64,000 nt of DNA from Paracoccus sp. DMF-8 (lineage in GTDB: Bacteria > Pseudomonadota > Alphaproteobacteria > Rhodobacterales > Rhodobacteraceae). How positions within the stretch are numbered: position 1 is the stretch's first letter; each line of letters begins with the position of its first letter. The position numbers were made by a program, and so were the translations under genes. The stretch covers positions 744,001 to 808,000 of the forward strand of contig NZ_JARJHL010000010.1 in assembly GCF_029309835.1 (NCBI RefSeq). The letters are read 5' to 3'. The notes under the pieces are model-generated. The model ran no database searches. It saw nothing but the letters and a program-made list of their open reading frames with translations, and was not told the origin of the DNA. This document shows, one piece after another, positions 1 through 9,671 of this stretch.

Positions 1-62
1 GGCTGATGGGCACGGTTCTGGCAGGTCTGGCGATCCGCATGGCGCTGGACAGCCGGCGCTAG
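1..62 (+). CDS. C-terminal end of an unidentified membrane-protein-like gene (partial)
   Basis: An open frame enters the window from the left and stops at a TAG at 60-62. The 19 visible residues (LMGTVLAGLAIRMALDSRR) are hydrophobic and end in a basic cap. Such a tail is common in LysE/RhtB-type exporters and similar small integral membrane proteins. The stop lies three bases from the end of the convergent prfB gene. The family cannot be decided from this fragment. Confidence 0.4.
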   Translation, partial: LMGTVLAGLAIRMALDSRR

Positions 63-65
63 GGA

Positions 66-1193
66 TCAGTCCTCGGCATTCGCCTCGGCGCGCGATTTCC
101 CGGCGACATCCAGCGCCAGCGTCGCGGCCATGAAGGCATCCAGATCGCCGTCCAGAACCCCTTGCGTGTCCGAGGTTTCATGCGAGGTGCGCAGATCCTT
201 GACCATCTGATAGGGGTGCAGGACGTAGGACCGGATCTGGTTGCCCCAGCCCGCATCGCCCTTGGCGGCGTGCTGGGCGTTGATTTCGGCGTTCCTTTTG
301 TCCAGCTCCATCTGATACAGGCGCGATTTCAGCGCGGCCATGGCGTTGGCGCGGTTCTGGTGCTGCGATTTTTCGGAACTGGTCACGACGATCCCGGTCG
401 GGATGTGGGTGATCCTGACGGCCGAGTCGGTGGTGTTGACGTGCTGCCCGCCCGCGCCCGAGGACCGATAGGTGTCGATGCGGATTTCATTGTCGGGCAC
501 AGTGATTTCGATATTGTCATCGACCACCGGATAGACCCAGACCGACGAAAACGAGGTGTGCCGCCGCGCCGCGCTGTCATAGGGGCTGATGCGGACCAGA
601 CGATGCACGCCCGATTCCGATTTCAGCCAGCCATAGGCATTCGGGCCGGAAATCTTGTAGGCGGCGGAACGGATGCCCGCCTCTTCGCCCGGCGTTTCGG
701 ATTGCAGTTCGACGTTATAGCCCTTTTTCTCGGCCCAACGCACATACATCCGCGCCAGCATCGACGCCCAATCCGCGCTTTCGGTGCCGCCCGCGCCTGC
801 GTTGATTTCAAGGAAGGTGTCGTTGCCATCCGCCTCGCCGTTCAGCAGGGCTTCCAGCTCTTTTTGCGCGGCCAGTTCGGACAGGGATTTCAGCGCGTCC
901 TCGGCCTCGGTGACGATTTCGGTGTCGCCCTCCATCTCTCCCAGTTCGATCAGGTCGACATTGTCCTTGAGCCCCGTTTCGATCAGCTTGTAGGTGCCGA
1001 CGGCGTCCGACAGCATCTGACGGTCCCGCATCAGCTTTTGCGCGCGGGCGGGATCGGACCACAGGTCGCCATCCTCGATCATCGCGTTCATTTCTTCCAG
1101 CCGGTGGGGGGCGGTTTCCCAATCCATGCGCTGCGCCAGCAGCTTCAGCGACTTGCGGATCGTGTCGATCGTGGCTTGGGTTTCGGCGCGCAT
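66..1193 (-). CDS. prfB: Peptide chain release factor 2 (RF2)
   Basis: This 375-residue class-I release factor recognises UGA and UAA and triggers peptidyl-tRNA hydrolysis on the ribosome. The GGQ catalytic motif (SSGAGGQHVN) lies near residues 244-253. The codon-recognition tripeptide, SPF in E. coli, reads SPY (RISPYDSAARRHTSF, about residues 202-216). The coiled N-terminal domain is complete. The frame is uninterrupted from ATG, so there is no sign of the CUU-UGA programmed frameshift that regulates many RF2 genes. Length matches the family. It follows mrcA on the same strand after about 90 bases. Confidence 0.97.
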   Translation of the reverse strand: MRAETQATIDTIRKSLKLLAQRMDWETAPHRLEEMNAMIEDGDLWSDPARAQKLMRDRQMLSDAVGTYKLIETGLKDNVDLIELGEMEGDTEIVTEAEDALKSLSELAAQKELEALLNGEADGNDTFLEINAGAGGTESADWASMLARMYVRWAEKKGYNVELQSETPGEEAGIRSAAYKISGPNAYGWLKSESGVHRLVRISPYDSAARRHTSFSSVWVYPVVDDNIEITVPDNEIRIDTYRSSGAGGQHVNTTDSAVRITHIPTGIVVTSSEKSQHQNRANAMAALKSRLYQMELDKRNAEINAQHAAKGDAGWGNQIRSYVLHPYQMVKDLRTSHETSDTQGVLDGDLDAFMAATLALDVAGKSRAEANAED

Positions 1194-1283
1194 GGGTTTC
1201 GTCCTTGGAGTAGTCGAGACAAAGGGAAATAGCGCCGGATCGGCCCGGGAACAAGCCCAAGCGATGATCCGCGCGCCCGGCCG

Positions 1284-3818
1284 TCAATACAGCCCGCCCG
1301 AAGACAGGGTGCCGAAATCGGCCTTTTTCGGGATGACCTTTTTCTGCCCGGTCGAGGTCGTGACCGCCTGCCCGCCGCCATCGCCCCGCGAATAGAGCGG
1401 CAGCGTGTCTGGATCGACGCGGTCCCAGCCCCCGTCGATAAAGTCCTTGCCCTGCGCCCCGTCGCGGAAATATTCGGCGATGACATTGTCGCCCTTGGCG
1501 TTCGGGCCAAGGCGCTGGCCGGTAAAGCGGTCGATGTTGACGAAATGGCCGCCCGGCGGAACCTTGAAGGGCGTGCCGCCATATTCCCGGACCGCCTCTT
1601 CCATGAATTCCTGAAACACCGGAACGCAAAGCGTCCCGCCAAAGGCCCCGCGGCCAAGCGTGCGCGGCTGGTCGTAACCCAGATAGCAGCCCGCCACGAT
1701 ATTCGAGGTATAGCCGATGAACCAGACATCCTTGGCGTCATTGGTCGTGCCGGTCTTGCCCGCGACCGGGACCGGCAGGTTGACCCCGCGACCCGATCCG
1801 CGACGGACCACGCCTTCCATCATCGAGGTGATCTGATAGGCGGTGATCGCATCCATCACCCGTTCGCGGTTCGTCGAAATCACCGGCCCCGCACCGACGG
1901 GCCATGCGGGCTGGCCGCAGGTCCGGCATTCGCGGCGGTCGTGGCGATAGATCGTGCGGCCGCGCTGGTCCTGAACGCGGTCAACCAGCGTCGGTTCGAC
2001 CCTTTCGCCGCCATTGGCGAACATCGCATAGGCCGCGACCATTTTCATCAGCGTGGTTTCCTGCGCCCCCAGAGAGTTCGCGAGGAAATTGCCCAGATGG
2101 TCGTAAGCCCCGAAATCCTCGGCATATTTCGCGACCGTGTTCATGCCGATATCCTGCGCGATGCGGATCGTCATCAGGTTGCGCGACTGCTCGATGCCGG
2201 TGCGCAAGGGCGTCGGGCCATAGAATTTCCCGCTGGAGTTCTTGGGCGCCCACAGCCCCTGCGGCGTGTTCAGCGTGATCGGTTCATCGACGACGATCGT
2301 CGCGGGCGAATAGCCATTGTCCAGCGCCGCCGCATAGACAAAGGGCTTGAAGCTGGACCCCGGCTGACGCTGCGCCTGCGTCGCCCGGTTGAAGACCGAG
2401 GATTGATAGGAAAAGCCGCCCTGCATCGCCAGAACCCGGCCGGTGTTCACGTCCATCGCCATGAAACCGCCCTGAATTTCCGGCACCTGACGCAGGGTCC
2501 AGCGGATAAAGCTGCCGTCGCTGTCGCTGGTCATCTGGCGCACCAGCACGACATCGCCGACCTCGACCAGATCCGACGCCACCCGCGCCTGACGGCCTAG
2601 CCGGCCGTCGGGCAGACGCTTGCGCGCCCATTGCACATCCTTGGCGGGGATCCAGTGGCCGTCCTCGTCCTCGGGGACGCCTTCGATGCCGATGCGGGCG
2701 TCATTCTCGCCAAGCGACAGCACGACGGCCGGGTGCCAGCCCTGAATGTCGCGCGGCACGTCGGCGGCGCGCAGGGCCTGCCGCCAATCCGCCTCAGCGG
2801 TCAGGGATTCCGCGGGGATGGTCCGGCGCGTGCCGGTCCAGATGCCCCGGCTGCGGTCGTATTTTTCCAGCGCCCTTTGCAGCGCCCTTGCGGCGATCAC
2901 CTGCAGGTCGGCATCGACCGTGGCGCGGATCGACAGGCCGCCGCCAAAGAATTCCTCCTCGCCGAATTCGCGCGACAACTGGCGGCGGATTTCATCGGTG
3001 AAATAGTCGCGCGGCGGCAGGGTCGAACGGAAATTCGGATAATCGCCACCCTGAACCGTGCGCATCGGCTGTTCGATTTCGCTGCGATAGGCGGCGTCCT
3101 GCAGATAGCCGTTTTCCTGCATCTCGCGCAGGACCTCGTTGCGGCGAAACAGGACCTTGTCATGATCGCGCACCGGATGCGAACGGCCCGGTTCGCGCGG
3201 CATGGCGGCCAGCATCGCGGCCTCGTTCAGGGCCAGGTCGTCCAGGCTTTTGTTGAAATAGGTCAGTGCGGCGGCGGCCACACCATAGGAGTTCTGCCCC
3301 AGATAGATCTCGTTCAGATAAAGCTCCAGGATCCGGTCCCTGGGCAGGGCCTGCACCAGCCGGGTGGACAGGATCAGTTCCTTGATCTTGCGTTCGGCGG
3401 TGCGGTCGCCCGACAGCAGGAAATTCTTGGCCACCTGCTGCGGAATGGTCGAGGCCCCGCGCAACCGCCCGCCAAGCGCCGCATCGCGCAGGGCGGCCGC
3501 AATCCCCATCGGGTCGAAGCCCTGATGGTGATAGAAATTCTGATCCTCGGCCGAGATGAAGGCCTGTTTCACGATGTCCGGGATTTCGTCGACGGGCACG
3601 AAGATCCGCCGTTCCTCGGCGAATTCGTCCATCATCTTGCCTTCGCCCGAATAGATCCGGCTGATCGTCTTGGGGGTGTATTGGGCCAGCTGTTCGTGGC
3701 TGGGCAGGTCCTGCGAATAGATCCACAGCACCCCGCCCACGGTCAGGATGAAGAAGGCGGCGGCGGTGACGACCCATGAAAAGATCGCGCCAAGAAACGA
3801 CAGGACAAAGCGGAACAA
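1284..3818 (-). CDS. mrcA: Penicillin-binding protein 1A, bifunctional glycosyltransferase/transpeptidase
   Basis: This 844-residue class A PBP polymerises lipid II and cross-links peptidoglycan at the outer face of the inner membrane. One N-terminal membrane anchor (about residues 5-30) is followed by the GT51 domain, with its catalytic Glu in AEDQNF near residue 90 and STIPQQVAKN after it. An OB-like insert comes next, then the transpeptidase with SSFKPF (about residue 489), SRN (about 544) and GKTGTT (about 688). It lies in a minus-strand series aminotransferase-amidase-mrcA-prfB, which suits a cell-wall locus. The frame is intact and full length. Confidence 0.96.
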   Translation of the reverse strand: MFRFVLSFLGAIFSWVVTAAAFFILTVGGVLWIYSQDLPSHEQLAQYTPKTISRIYSGEGKMMDEFAEERRIFVPVDEIPDIVKQAFISAEDQNFYHHQGFDPMGIAAALRDAALGGRLRGASTIPQQVAKNFLLSGDRTAERKIKELILSTRLVQALPRDRILELYLNEIYLGQNSYGVAAAALTYFNKSLDDLALNEAAMLAAMPREPGRSHPVRDHDKVLFRRNEVLREMQENGYLQDAAYRSEIEQPMRTVQGGDYPNFRSTLPPRDYFTDEIRRQLSREFGEEEFFGGGLSIRATVDADLQVIAARALQRALEKYDRSRGIWTGTRRTIPAESLTAEADWRQALRAADVPRDIQGWHPAVVLSLGENDARIGIEGVPEDEDGHWIPAKDVQWARKRLPDGRLGRQARVASDLVEVGDVVLVRQMTSDSDGSFIRWTLRQVPEIQGGFMAMDVNTGRVLAMQGGFSYQSSVFNRATQAQRQPGSSFKPFVYAAALDNGYSPATIVVDEPITLNTPQGLWAPKNSSGKFYGPTPLRTGIEQSRNLMTIRIAQDIGMNTVAKYAEDFGAYDHLGNFLANSLGAQETTLMKMVAAYAMFANGGERVEPTLVDRVQDQRGRTIYRHDRRECRTCGQPAWPVGAGPVISTNRERVMDAITAYQITSMMEGVVRRGSGRGVNLPVPVAGKTGTTNDAKDVWFIGYTSNIVAGCYLGYDQPRTLGRGAFGGTLCVPVFQEFMEEAVREYGGTPFKVPPGGHFVNIDRFTGQRLGPNAKGDNVIAEYFRDGAQGKDFIDGGWDRVDPDTLPLYSRGDGGGQAVTTSTGQKKVIPKKADFGTLSSGGLY

Positions 3819-3889
3819 CAGGAGAGCCTTCTGGGGAATGCTTGGGGTTCTATAGCGGGCGCGGGTTCAGCCGTCAAAGCAACCTTGCG

Positions 3890-5144
3890 CTACTTGCGCA
3901 AAAGTGCGGCGCGGGCCTGCTCATCCGCCGCCCATGCCAGAATCGCGCGGGTGATTGACCCCGCCATCCGGCCTCGCCATTGCGGGTCCAGCAGATTGGC
4001 GCGGTCGCGTTCGTCGGTCAGAAAGCCCAATTCGACCAGAACCGAGGGGATATCGGGCGCCTTCAGCACCGAAAACGCAGCGCCACGGACCGGACGGCGG
4101 GTGCATGTCAGACCCGCTGCGCGACATGTCGGATGCCAGCATGCCCGCGAAATTCCCGGCGCGTGGTTGGGTGTCGGTGCGGGCAAGGTCGATCAGGGTC
4201 TGGACGATTTCATCCTCGGCCCCTTCCAGATCGATACCGGCCAGCAGGTCGTCGCGGTCGTGGCGCGCGGCCAGTTCGCGGGCGGCGCGGTCATTCGCCG
4301 TCGGGTCCCAGTTATAGATCGTGACGCCGGTCGCCTGCCCTTCGGGCAGCGCATCGGCATGCAGCGAAATCAGCAGATCCGCCCCGCCTGCCCGCGCGAT
4401 GGTCATGCGCCGTTCCAGCGGCACGAAGATGTCGCTGTCGCGGGTCGCCACGACCTCGATCCCCGAACGGCGCAGGGTTTCCGCCAGTTCCAGCGAAAAG
4501 CCAAGGATCACAGCCGCCTCGGAAATCGGGCCGACCTGCGCGCCGGGGTCGATGCCGCCGTGGCCGGGGTCGATTGCCACGCGAATGGGCCGGTCCAGCC
4601 CCGGCACGCCCCGCGGTGCGGCCAGCGGCACGGCGTTTTCCGGCAGATCCCACAGCGCGCCCATCGTGTCATTGCGCACGGTGAAATCACGTTCGCGCAC
4701 CGGATCAAGGCGCAGGTGAATCACTGCGCCACCCGGTGCATCGCCGCCCGGCTGGTTCTGGATCGCGCTGGTCAGCCCATAGGGGCCGGGCAGTTCCGCG
4801 ACCAGCCGCGACCAGCCCTCGCGGAAGCGGCCCCGCCGCAGGGCGGGCAGCAGATCGGCGCCGCTCAGTGCCTCGGGGCTGTTCGTCGCGAAATCCACCT
4901 CGCGGAAATCGACGACAAGGCGCGGCGGATCGGCCAGAAAGAACACGCGATAAGGCACGGCATGAGACAGGCCAAGCGTCACATCCAGCGGGCGTGGCTT
5001 GCCCCGGTCGCGGCCTTCGGCGGTGATGCCCGACCGCGCCGGATCAAAGACGGCCGGGCGCGTGCTGTCCTGCGCCATCAGCGGCGCGGCCAGCAGCAGA
5101 ACAATCAGCGCGACCAGCAGGCCATATGTCCGTCGCAGGATCAT
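3890..5144 (-). CDS. amiC: Periplasmic N-acetylmuramoyl-L-alanine amidase (AmiC type), one frame break
   Basis: This zinc amidase cleaves the stem peptide from muramic acid, usually at the division site. A signal peptide (about residues 1-25) ends near LMAQD. An AMIN targeting domain follows (PLDVTLGLSHAVPYRVFF) and then Amidase_3, with zinc ligands in DPGHGG, the Glu of ISEAA, and SLHAD. The last part (APDIPSVLVELGFL, with the catalytic Glu) is in another frame: one extra base in the plus-strand run CCC near 4122-4126 moves the frame between MSRSG and LTCTRRPVRG. Correcting it gives a complete family-length protein. The ATG overlaps the stop of the upstream aminotransferase (ATGA), so the two are co-transcribed. 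The symbol follows domain layout and is tentative. Confidence 0.85.
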
Positions 5145-6259
5145 TGCCCCGCGACATCCACGCCGCGCGTCGCCATGAAACGCGCCAGCCGGTCCAGCCC
5201 TTCGGCAATTTCGGGGGTGGAACGGGCATAGCTGAAGCGCAGGGTCTGCGCCCCGCGCCGAGGATCGAAATCCAGTCCCGGCGTCACGGCAACCCCCGCC
5301 TTTTCAAGAATTTCCGCGCAGAATTTCAGGCTGTCATCGGTCAGGTCCGACACATCGGCATAGATATAGAATGCGCCTTCGGGCGGGGCGATGCGGGTAA
5401 AGCCCATCTGCGGCAGACGTTCCAGCATCAGGCGGCGGTTTTCGGCATAGACGGCCAGATCCGCATCGGCCTCTTGCCGTGCTGTCCAGCGCGCCCAATG
5501 CGGCGACCTGACTGGCATGGGGCGGGCAGATGAACATGTTCTGGGCGATCCGTTCGACCGTGCGGGTGGATAGTGGGTTTCGGGGCACCACCATCCAGCC
5601 GATCCGCCAGCCCGTCATGCTGAAATATTTGGAGAACGAATTGATGACAAAGACATCATCCGTCACCTCCAGCGCGCTGACGCAACGCCTGTCATAGCCC
5701 AGCCCGTGATAGATCTCGTCCGAGATGACGGCCATGCCCAGATCCGCGGCCCGCGCCGTCAGCCCTGCGATTTCGCCCTGGGTCAGCACCGTGCCAGAGG
5801 GATTGCCGGGCGTAGCTAAAGGATCAGCCCCTGCGCCCCTTCGGGCAGTTGTTCGGGGCGCGGCTGATAGCGGTCCCGCGCCAGGGCCTGGATGCCGACC
5901 GGTTCCAGCGACATGGCGCGCAGGATCTGGCGATAGCTGGGATAACCAGGTTCCCCCAATGCCACCCGGTCCCCCGCGTCGAACAGCGCCGAAAAGGCCA
6001 GGATAAAGGCCCCGCTGGACCCCGGCGTCACCACGACCCGCGCCGGGTCCAGATCGACGCCATACCAGCGGCGATACAGGTCCGCGATGCCTGGCGCAGT
6101 TCCGGCAGGCCAAGCGCGACGGTATAGCCTAGCGGCTCGCGCTCCAGCGCCTGCGCCAGCGCCGCACGCGCACCGGCGCGCGGGTGCCGTGGCCACCTCC
6201 ATATGGATGATGCTGCGCCCGGCGGCCTCGGCCCGACGCGCCGCCTCCATCACATCCAT
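5141..6259 (-). pseudogene. Fold-type I PLP aminotransferase, disrupted by several frame breaks
   Basis: Fragments in all three minus frames add up to a class I/II aminotransferase. They are: MDVMEAARRAEAAGRSIIHME; LGYTVALGLPELRQ; IADLYRRWYGVDL; GNPSGTVL; the PLP-lysine motif SFSKYFSMTGWRIGW; and the C-terminal domain to the stop at 5141. Breaks lie near 6180, 6100, 5815 and 5480. At 5815 the frame passes through a TAG where LASPGNPSG is expected. The homologous N-terminus may extend upstream to about 6295 (RSERGQVDPFIV) without a visible ATG. Four lesions in one gene, beside a decayed DsbA gene, make a true pseudogene plausible, but sequence error cannot be excluded. The substrate cannot be told from the sequence. 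Confidence 0.75.
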
Positions 6260-6446
6260 GACGATAAAGGGATCGACCTGCCCGCGTTCCGACCGTATAT
6301 GTTGCGCCCATCTTTTCTTGTGCCGTTCCTATCCCAACTGCGCCCGGCAGGGTCAAGTCGGTCCCGGCCCGCGCCGAAATCACGCAAAGGTGTTCTTGCA
6401 ACCCCGATCAGCGCGGGCATCCTTTGGCGAAATCATGAGGAATGCC

Positions 6447-7027
6447 ATGAAAGCCCTTTTTGTCGCCGCCGCCCTGTCGGCCGACCGCCCTGCCCGCCAT
6501 GGCCTTTGACCCGGCAAACATGTCGAACCCGAAAAGCAGGCCTTTGGCGAGGCGATCCGCGACTATCGATGGCCAATCCCGAGGTGCTGGTCGAATCGAT
6601 CAACGTGCTGGAAACCCGCCGGGCCTCGCAAGAGGCGCAGAATGACAAGCTGCTGGTCGAAAACAATCGCGACGCCATTTTCAGGACGGCCACAGCTGGT
6701 CGGCGGCAATCCCGTGGCGGTGCAGCAGGAGGCGGGCGCGGATGCCTATAAGAAGGCGCATGACGCGCTGATGGAATCGCGCGGACCGGTGAACCTGGAA
6801 AGCCTGACCGCGCTTGCGGGCGAGCCTGGGCGTCGACGACAAGGCGGTGCTGAACCGGATGAATACCGAGGAGGTCTCGGCCGTGCTGCGCAAGAACCGC
6901 CGAGCTGGCCGAGCAGATGAGCGTGATGGGCACGCCCACCTTCATCATCGGCGGCGAGATGCTGCGCGGCGTGCCGGCGGACGGGCTGCAGGGCGCGATT
7001 GCGCGGGCGCGGGCGGAAAACGGCTGA
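6447..7027 (+). pseudogene. DsbA-family thiol oxidoreductase lacking the CXXC region, multiple frame breaks
   Basis: A GAGGA ribosome site precedes ATG 6447, which opens a signal peptide (MKALFVAAALS, then ALPAMAFDP in another frame). The recognisable N-terminal helices follow (ANPEVLVESINVLETRR), then VGGNP, and the sequence jumps straight to AVQQEAGADAYKKAHDALM. The expected CXXC active site and about 50 surrounding residues are missing, while the cis-proline end (VMGTPTFIIGGEMLRG) is present. At least five single-base shifts are needed to read it through (near 6480, 6532, 6567, 6690, 6826 and 6900). A thioredoxin-fold disulfide exchanger without CXXC would be inactive. It ends beside an intergenic repeat and ispG. 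Confidence 0.8.
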
Positions 7028-7047
7028 GCCGGGCGCCGGCGTCGCTT

Positions 7048-7069
7048 GGGTATTTGCAGAGCAAAGAAG
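7048..7069 (-). repeat. Dispersed intergenic repeat, copy 1
   Basis: GGGTATTTGCAGAGCAAAGAAG, inverted relative to the CTTCTTTG...ATACCC form. It lies about 20 bases after the DsbA-like stop and 30 bases before the ispG stop, between convergent genes. Confidence 0.6.
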
Positions 7070-7099
7070 TATGGGGAGCGGTCCGGCGGGCCGCCCCTT

Positions 7100-8224
7100 T
7101 CATTCGGCGGCGGCGGATTGCGCGGATTCGATCTCGGCGGCGCGTTTCTCGACCAGTTCGACGATATGATCGACCATCTGGTCGTTGGTCATCTTGTGGT
7201 TCTGCTTGCCGGCCAGGTAGACCATGCCGGCGCCGGCGCCGCCGCCGGTGAAGCCGATGTCGGTCATCAGCGCCTCGCCGGGGCCGTTCACCACGCAGCC
7301 GATGATCGACAGGCTCATCGGCGTCTTGATGTGTTCGAGGCGTTTTTCCAGCGTCTCGACGGTCTTGATGACGTCGAAGCCCTGCCGCGCGCAGCTAGGG
7401 CAGGAGATGATCTGCACGCCGCGGGTGCGCAGGCCCAGCGATTTCAGGATCTCGAACCCGACCTTGACCTCTTCGACAGGGTCGGCGGACAGGCTGACGC
7501 GGATCGTGTCGCCGATGCCCATCCATAGAAGATTGCCCAGACCGACGGCGGATTTCACCGTGCCGGCCGTAAGCCCGCCCGCCTCGGTGATGCCCAAATG
7601 GATCGGCGCGTCGGTCGCCTCGGCCAGCTGCTGATAGGCGGCGGCGGCGAGGAAGACGTCCGAGGCCTTCACGCTGATCTTGAATTCGTGGAAATCGTTG
7701 TCCTGCAGGATCCTGATATGGTCGAGACCGGATTCCACCATCGCATCCGGGCAGGGCTCGCCGTATTTTTCCAGCAGGTGCTTTTCCAGGCTGCCGGCGT
7801 TGACGCCGATGCGGATCGAGCAGCCGTGGTCGCGGGCAGCCTTGATGACCTCGCGCACCCGGCTTTCGTCGCCGATATTGCCGGGGTTGATGCGCAGGCA
7901 GGCGGCGCCGGCCTCGGCGGCCTCGATGGCGCGCTTGTAGTGGAAATGGATGTCGGCGACGATCGGCACCGGGCTTTCGCGGCAGATCTCGCGCAGGGCG
8001 CGGGTCGAGGCCTCGTCAGGGGTCGAGACGCGCACGATGTCGGCGCCGACATCGGCGGCGCGCAGCACCTGGTCCAGCGTCGCCCTGACGTCGCTGGTGT
8101 CGGTGTTGGTCATGGTCTGCACGCTGATCGGCGCGTCCCCGCCCACCGGCACCTTGCCGACCATGATCTGGCGCGACTTGCGCCGGTCGATGTTGCGCCA
8201 GGGGCGGATGGGGTTATGCGACAT
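7100..8224 (-). CDS. ispG: 4-hydroxy-3-methylbut-2-enyl diphosphate synthase (GcpE)
   Basis: This is the penultimate enzyme of the non-mevalonate isoprenoid pathway, a [4Fe-4S] enzyme that converts MEcPP to HMBPP. The TIM-barrel half carries [10 protein letters not shown] near the N-terminus, [10 protein letters not shown] and LRINPGNIG. The iron-sulfur ligands lie in the C-terminal half in SCPSCARQG (two Cys) and [13 protein letters not shown] (one Cys). I start at ATG 8224 ([12 protein letters not shown]), which begins where homologues begin. An in-frame ATG 87 bases upstream would add a non-conserved tail. The protein is about 374 residues, normal for the short bacterial form. Confidence 0.96.
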   Translation of the reverse strand: MSHNPIRPWRNIDRRKSRQIMVGKVPVGGDAPISVQTMTNTDTSDVRATLDQVLRAADVGADIVRVSTPDEASTRALREICRESPVPIVADIHFHYKRAIEAAEAGAACLRINPGNIGDESRVREVIKAARDHGCSIRIGVNAGSLEKHLLEKYGEPCPDAMVESGLDHIRILQDNDFHEFKISVKASDVFLAAAAYQQLAEATDAPIHLGITEAGGLTAGTVKSAVGLGNLLWMGIGDTIRVSLSADPVEEVKVGFEILKSLGLRTRGVQIISCPSCARQGFDVIKTVETLEKRLEHIKTPMSLSIIGCVVNGPGEALMTDIGFTGGGAGAGMVYLAGKQNHKMTNDQMVDHIVELVEKRAAEIESAQSAAAE

Positions 8225-8338
8225 GGCGGCGGCCTTTTCCTGCGCAAGAGGCGGGTTCGTCCCCGACAGATAGGCGCATGCGGCCGGGTCGGCAAGCCAC
8301 CCCTCCGGCAATGTCGCATCCGTGACCGGGGAAGACGG

Positions 8339-9566
8339 CTATTCCTGCACCGGCGCCGGGGCATCGCCCGGGGCTGCGACCATGGCCACCATCTGCGCCA
8401 GTTCGGGATCCTTGGTCAGGTCGGCAAAGGCGAATTTGGCGGTCAGCGCCGTCGGCGACAGCTCGACGTTCTTCACCACCTTGGCGCCCGGCGCGGCCGG
8501 GCCATAGGTGCGGCCGTTCACCGCGAAATAGACCGCGCCCGAGTTGCCGGCGCGCAGGATCGGCGGCGCTTCCAGCTTGGGCAGAGCGAAGCGTTCGCCG
8601 GCGTCCATGGTCTTTTCCAAGAGCACGGTGCCGTCGGCCGAGGTGACGCGGACCCAGGCCGGACGGGCGGCGAGGATCTCGATCTCGGCGGCGTCGGGGG
8701 CGATGGTGCGTACGGCCATGCTGCTCGGCCGGCATCTCGGGGCCAAAGACGCGCTCGGCCTGTGCCGGGGCGGTGACCGCTTGGGCGATGGCGGCTTCGG
8801 GCTGCGCCGCGACCGGGGCCGCCAGCCCCGGGTCGATGGCGGCGATGGGGCCGTCGCGGGCCACCAGCACCGGCACCTCCAGCGCCTGCGGGCGATAGGT
8901 GCGATCCAGCCCCTCGGGACGTGGCAGGTTGACCTGGGCCGATTCCACGGTCTCGGGCTCGGCCGCCTCTTGCACCGGATCCAGCGCGGCGATCATGCCG
9001 GGCGCCTGGTCGCCGGGGGTCAGGTTGACCTTCTGCACCTCTTGCAGCACGGCCCAGCCGCCATAGCCCAGCCCGCAGGCCAGCGCGACCATGACCAGCA
9101 GCGAGCCGATGGCGCGCGGCTCGATCGAGGACCACATGCTTTCCGGCTTGGGCAGGAAGATCGGATGCGGATTGGCGAGCGCCTCGGCCGGGTCCGAGGG
9201 CCGGCGCTGCGGCTTGGGCCCCGAGGCGGCCGGCGCCATGCCATGCGTGGGCTGGAAGCCGGATTCCTGGCAGAAGCGGCGGAAGGTCCAGTCCGAATCC
9301 ATCCCCAGGTAGCGCGCGTAAGAGCGGACGTAGCCGGCGATGAAGCTCGGCGTGTCGAAGGCCGAGATGTCGCAATTCTCGATGGCGGCGACATAAGAGG
9401 CGCGGATGCGCAGCTCGCGCTGCACGTCCAGCAGCGACTTGCCCAGCGTGGCGCGTTCGCCCCGCATCAGGTCGCCGAGTCGAATATCAGGATCGTCGAA
9501 GCCATGCGGCAAAGCCGCAGCCTCGTCATGGCCATGCGACGGGGGATTCCCCCTCAGCCCGATCAT
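8339..9566 (-). CDS. RodZ-like protein: cytoplasmic HTH, one membrane segment, periplasmic DUF4115-type domain (one frame break)
   Basis: The N-terminal part carries a RodZ-type helix-turn-helix (about residues 28-100; LGKSLLDVQRELRIRASYVAAIE, IAGYVRSYARYLGMD). A proline-rich linker, one membrane helix (AIGSLLVMVALACGLGYGGW, about residue 155) and an Ala/Pro-rich periplasmic spacer follow. The C-terminal beta domain (AAEIEILAARPAWVRV...GERFALP) is one frame away. A single extra C near 8725 in GGC(c)GAGC explains this. RodZ links MreB to the cell envelope and sets cell shape. This assignment rests on architecture. It directly precedes ispG on the same strand, a common neighbour pair. Confidence 0.82.
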
Positions 9567-9671
9567 CGCGCCTGCCCCATTCTCTTCTGCCCTCCCGAAT
9601 CGGGAGATTCTTACGGATTGATTAAAGCAAGGTTATCACGGGCGCGAGAGCTGTTCACCCTGAAACCGAAA

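Noticed and set aside
66..1193. Programmed frameshift in prfB
   Set aside because: The RF2 frame is continuous from ATG and lacks an internal CTTTGA site near codon 25.
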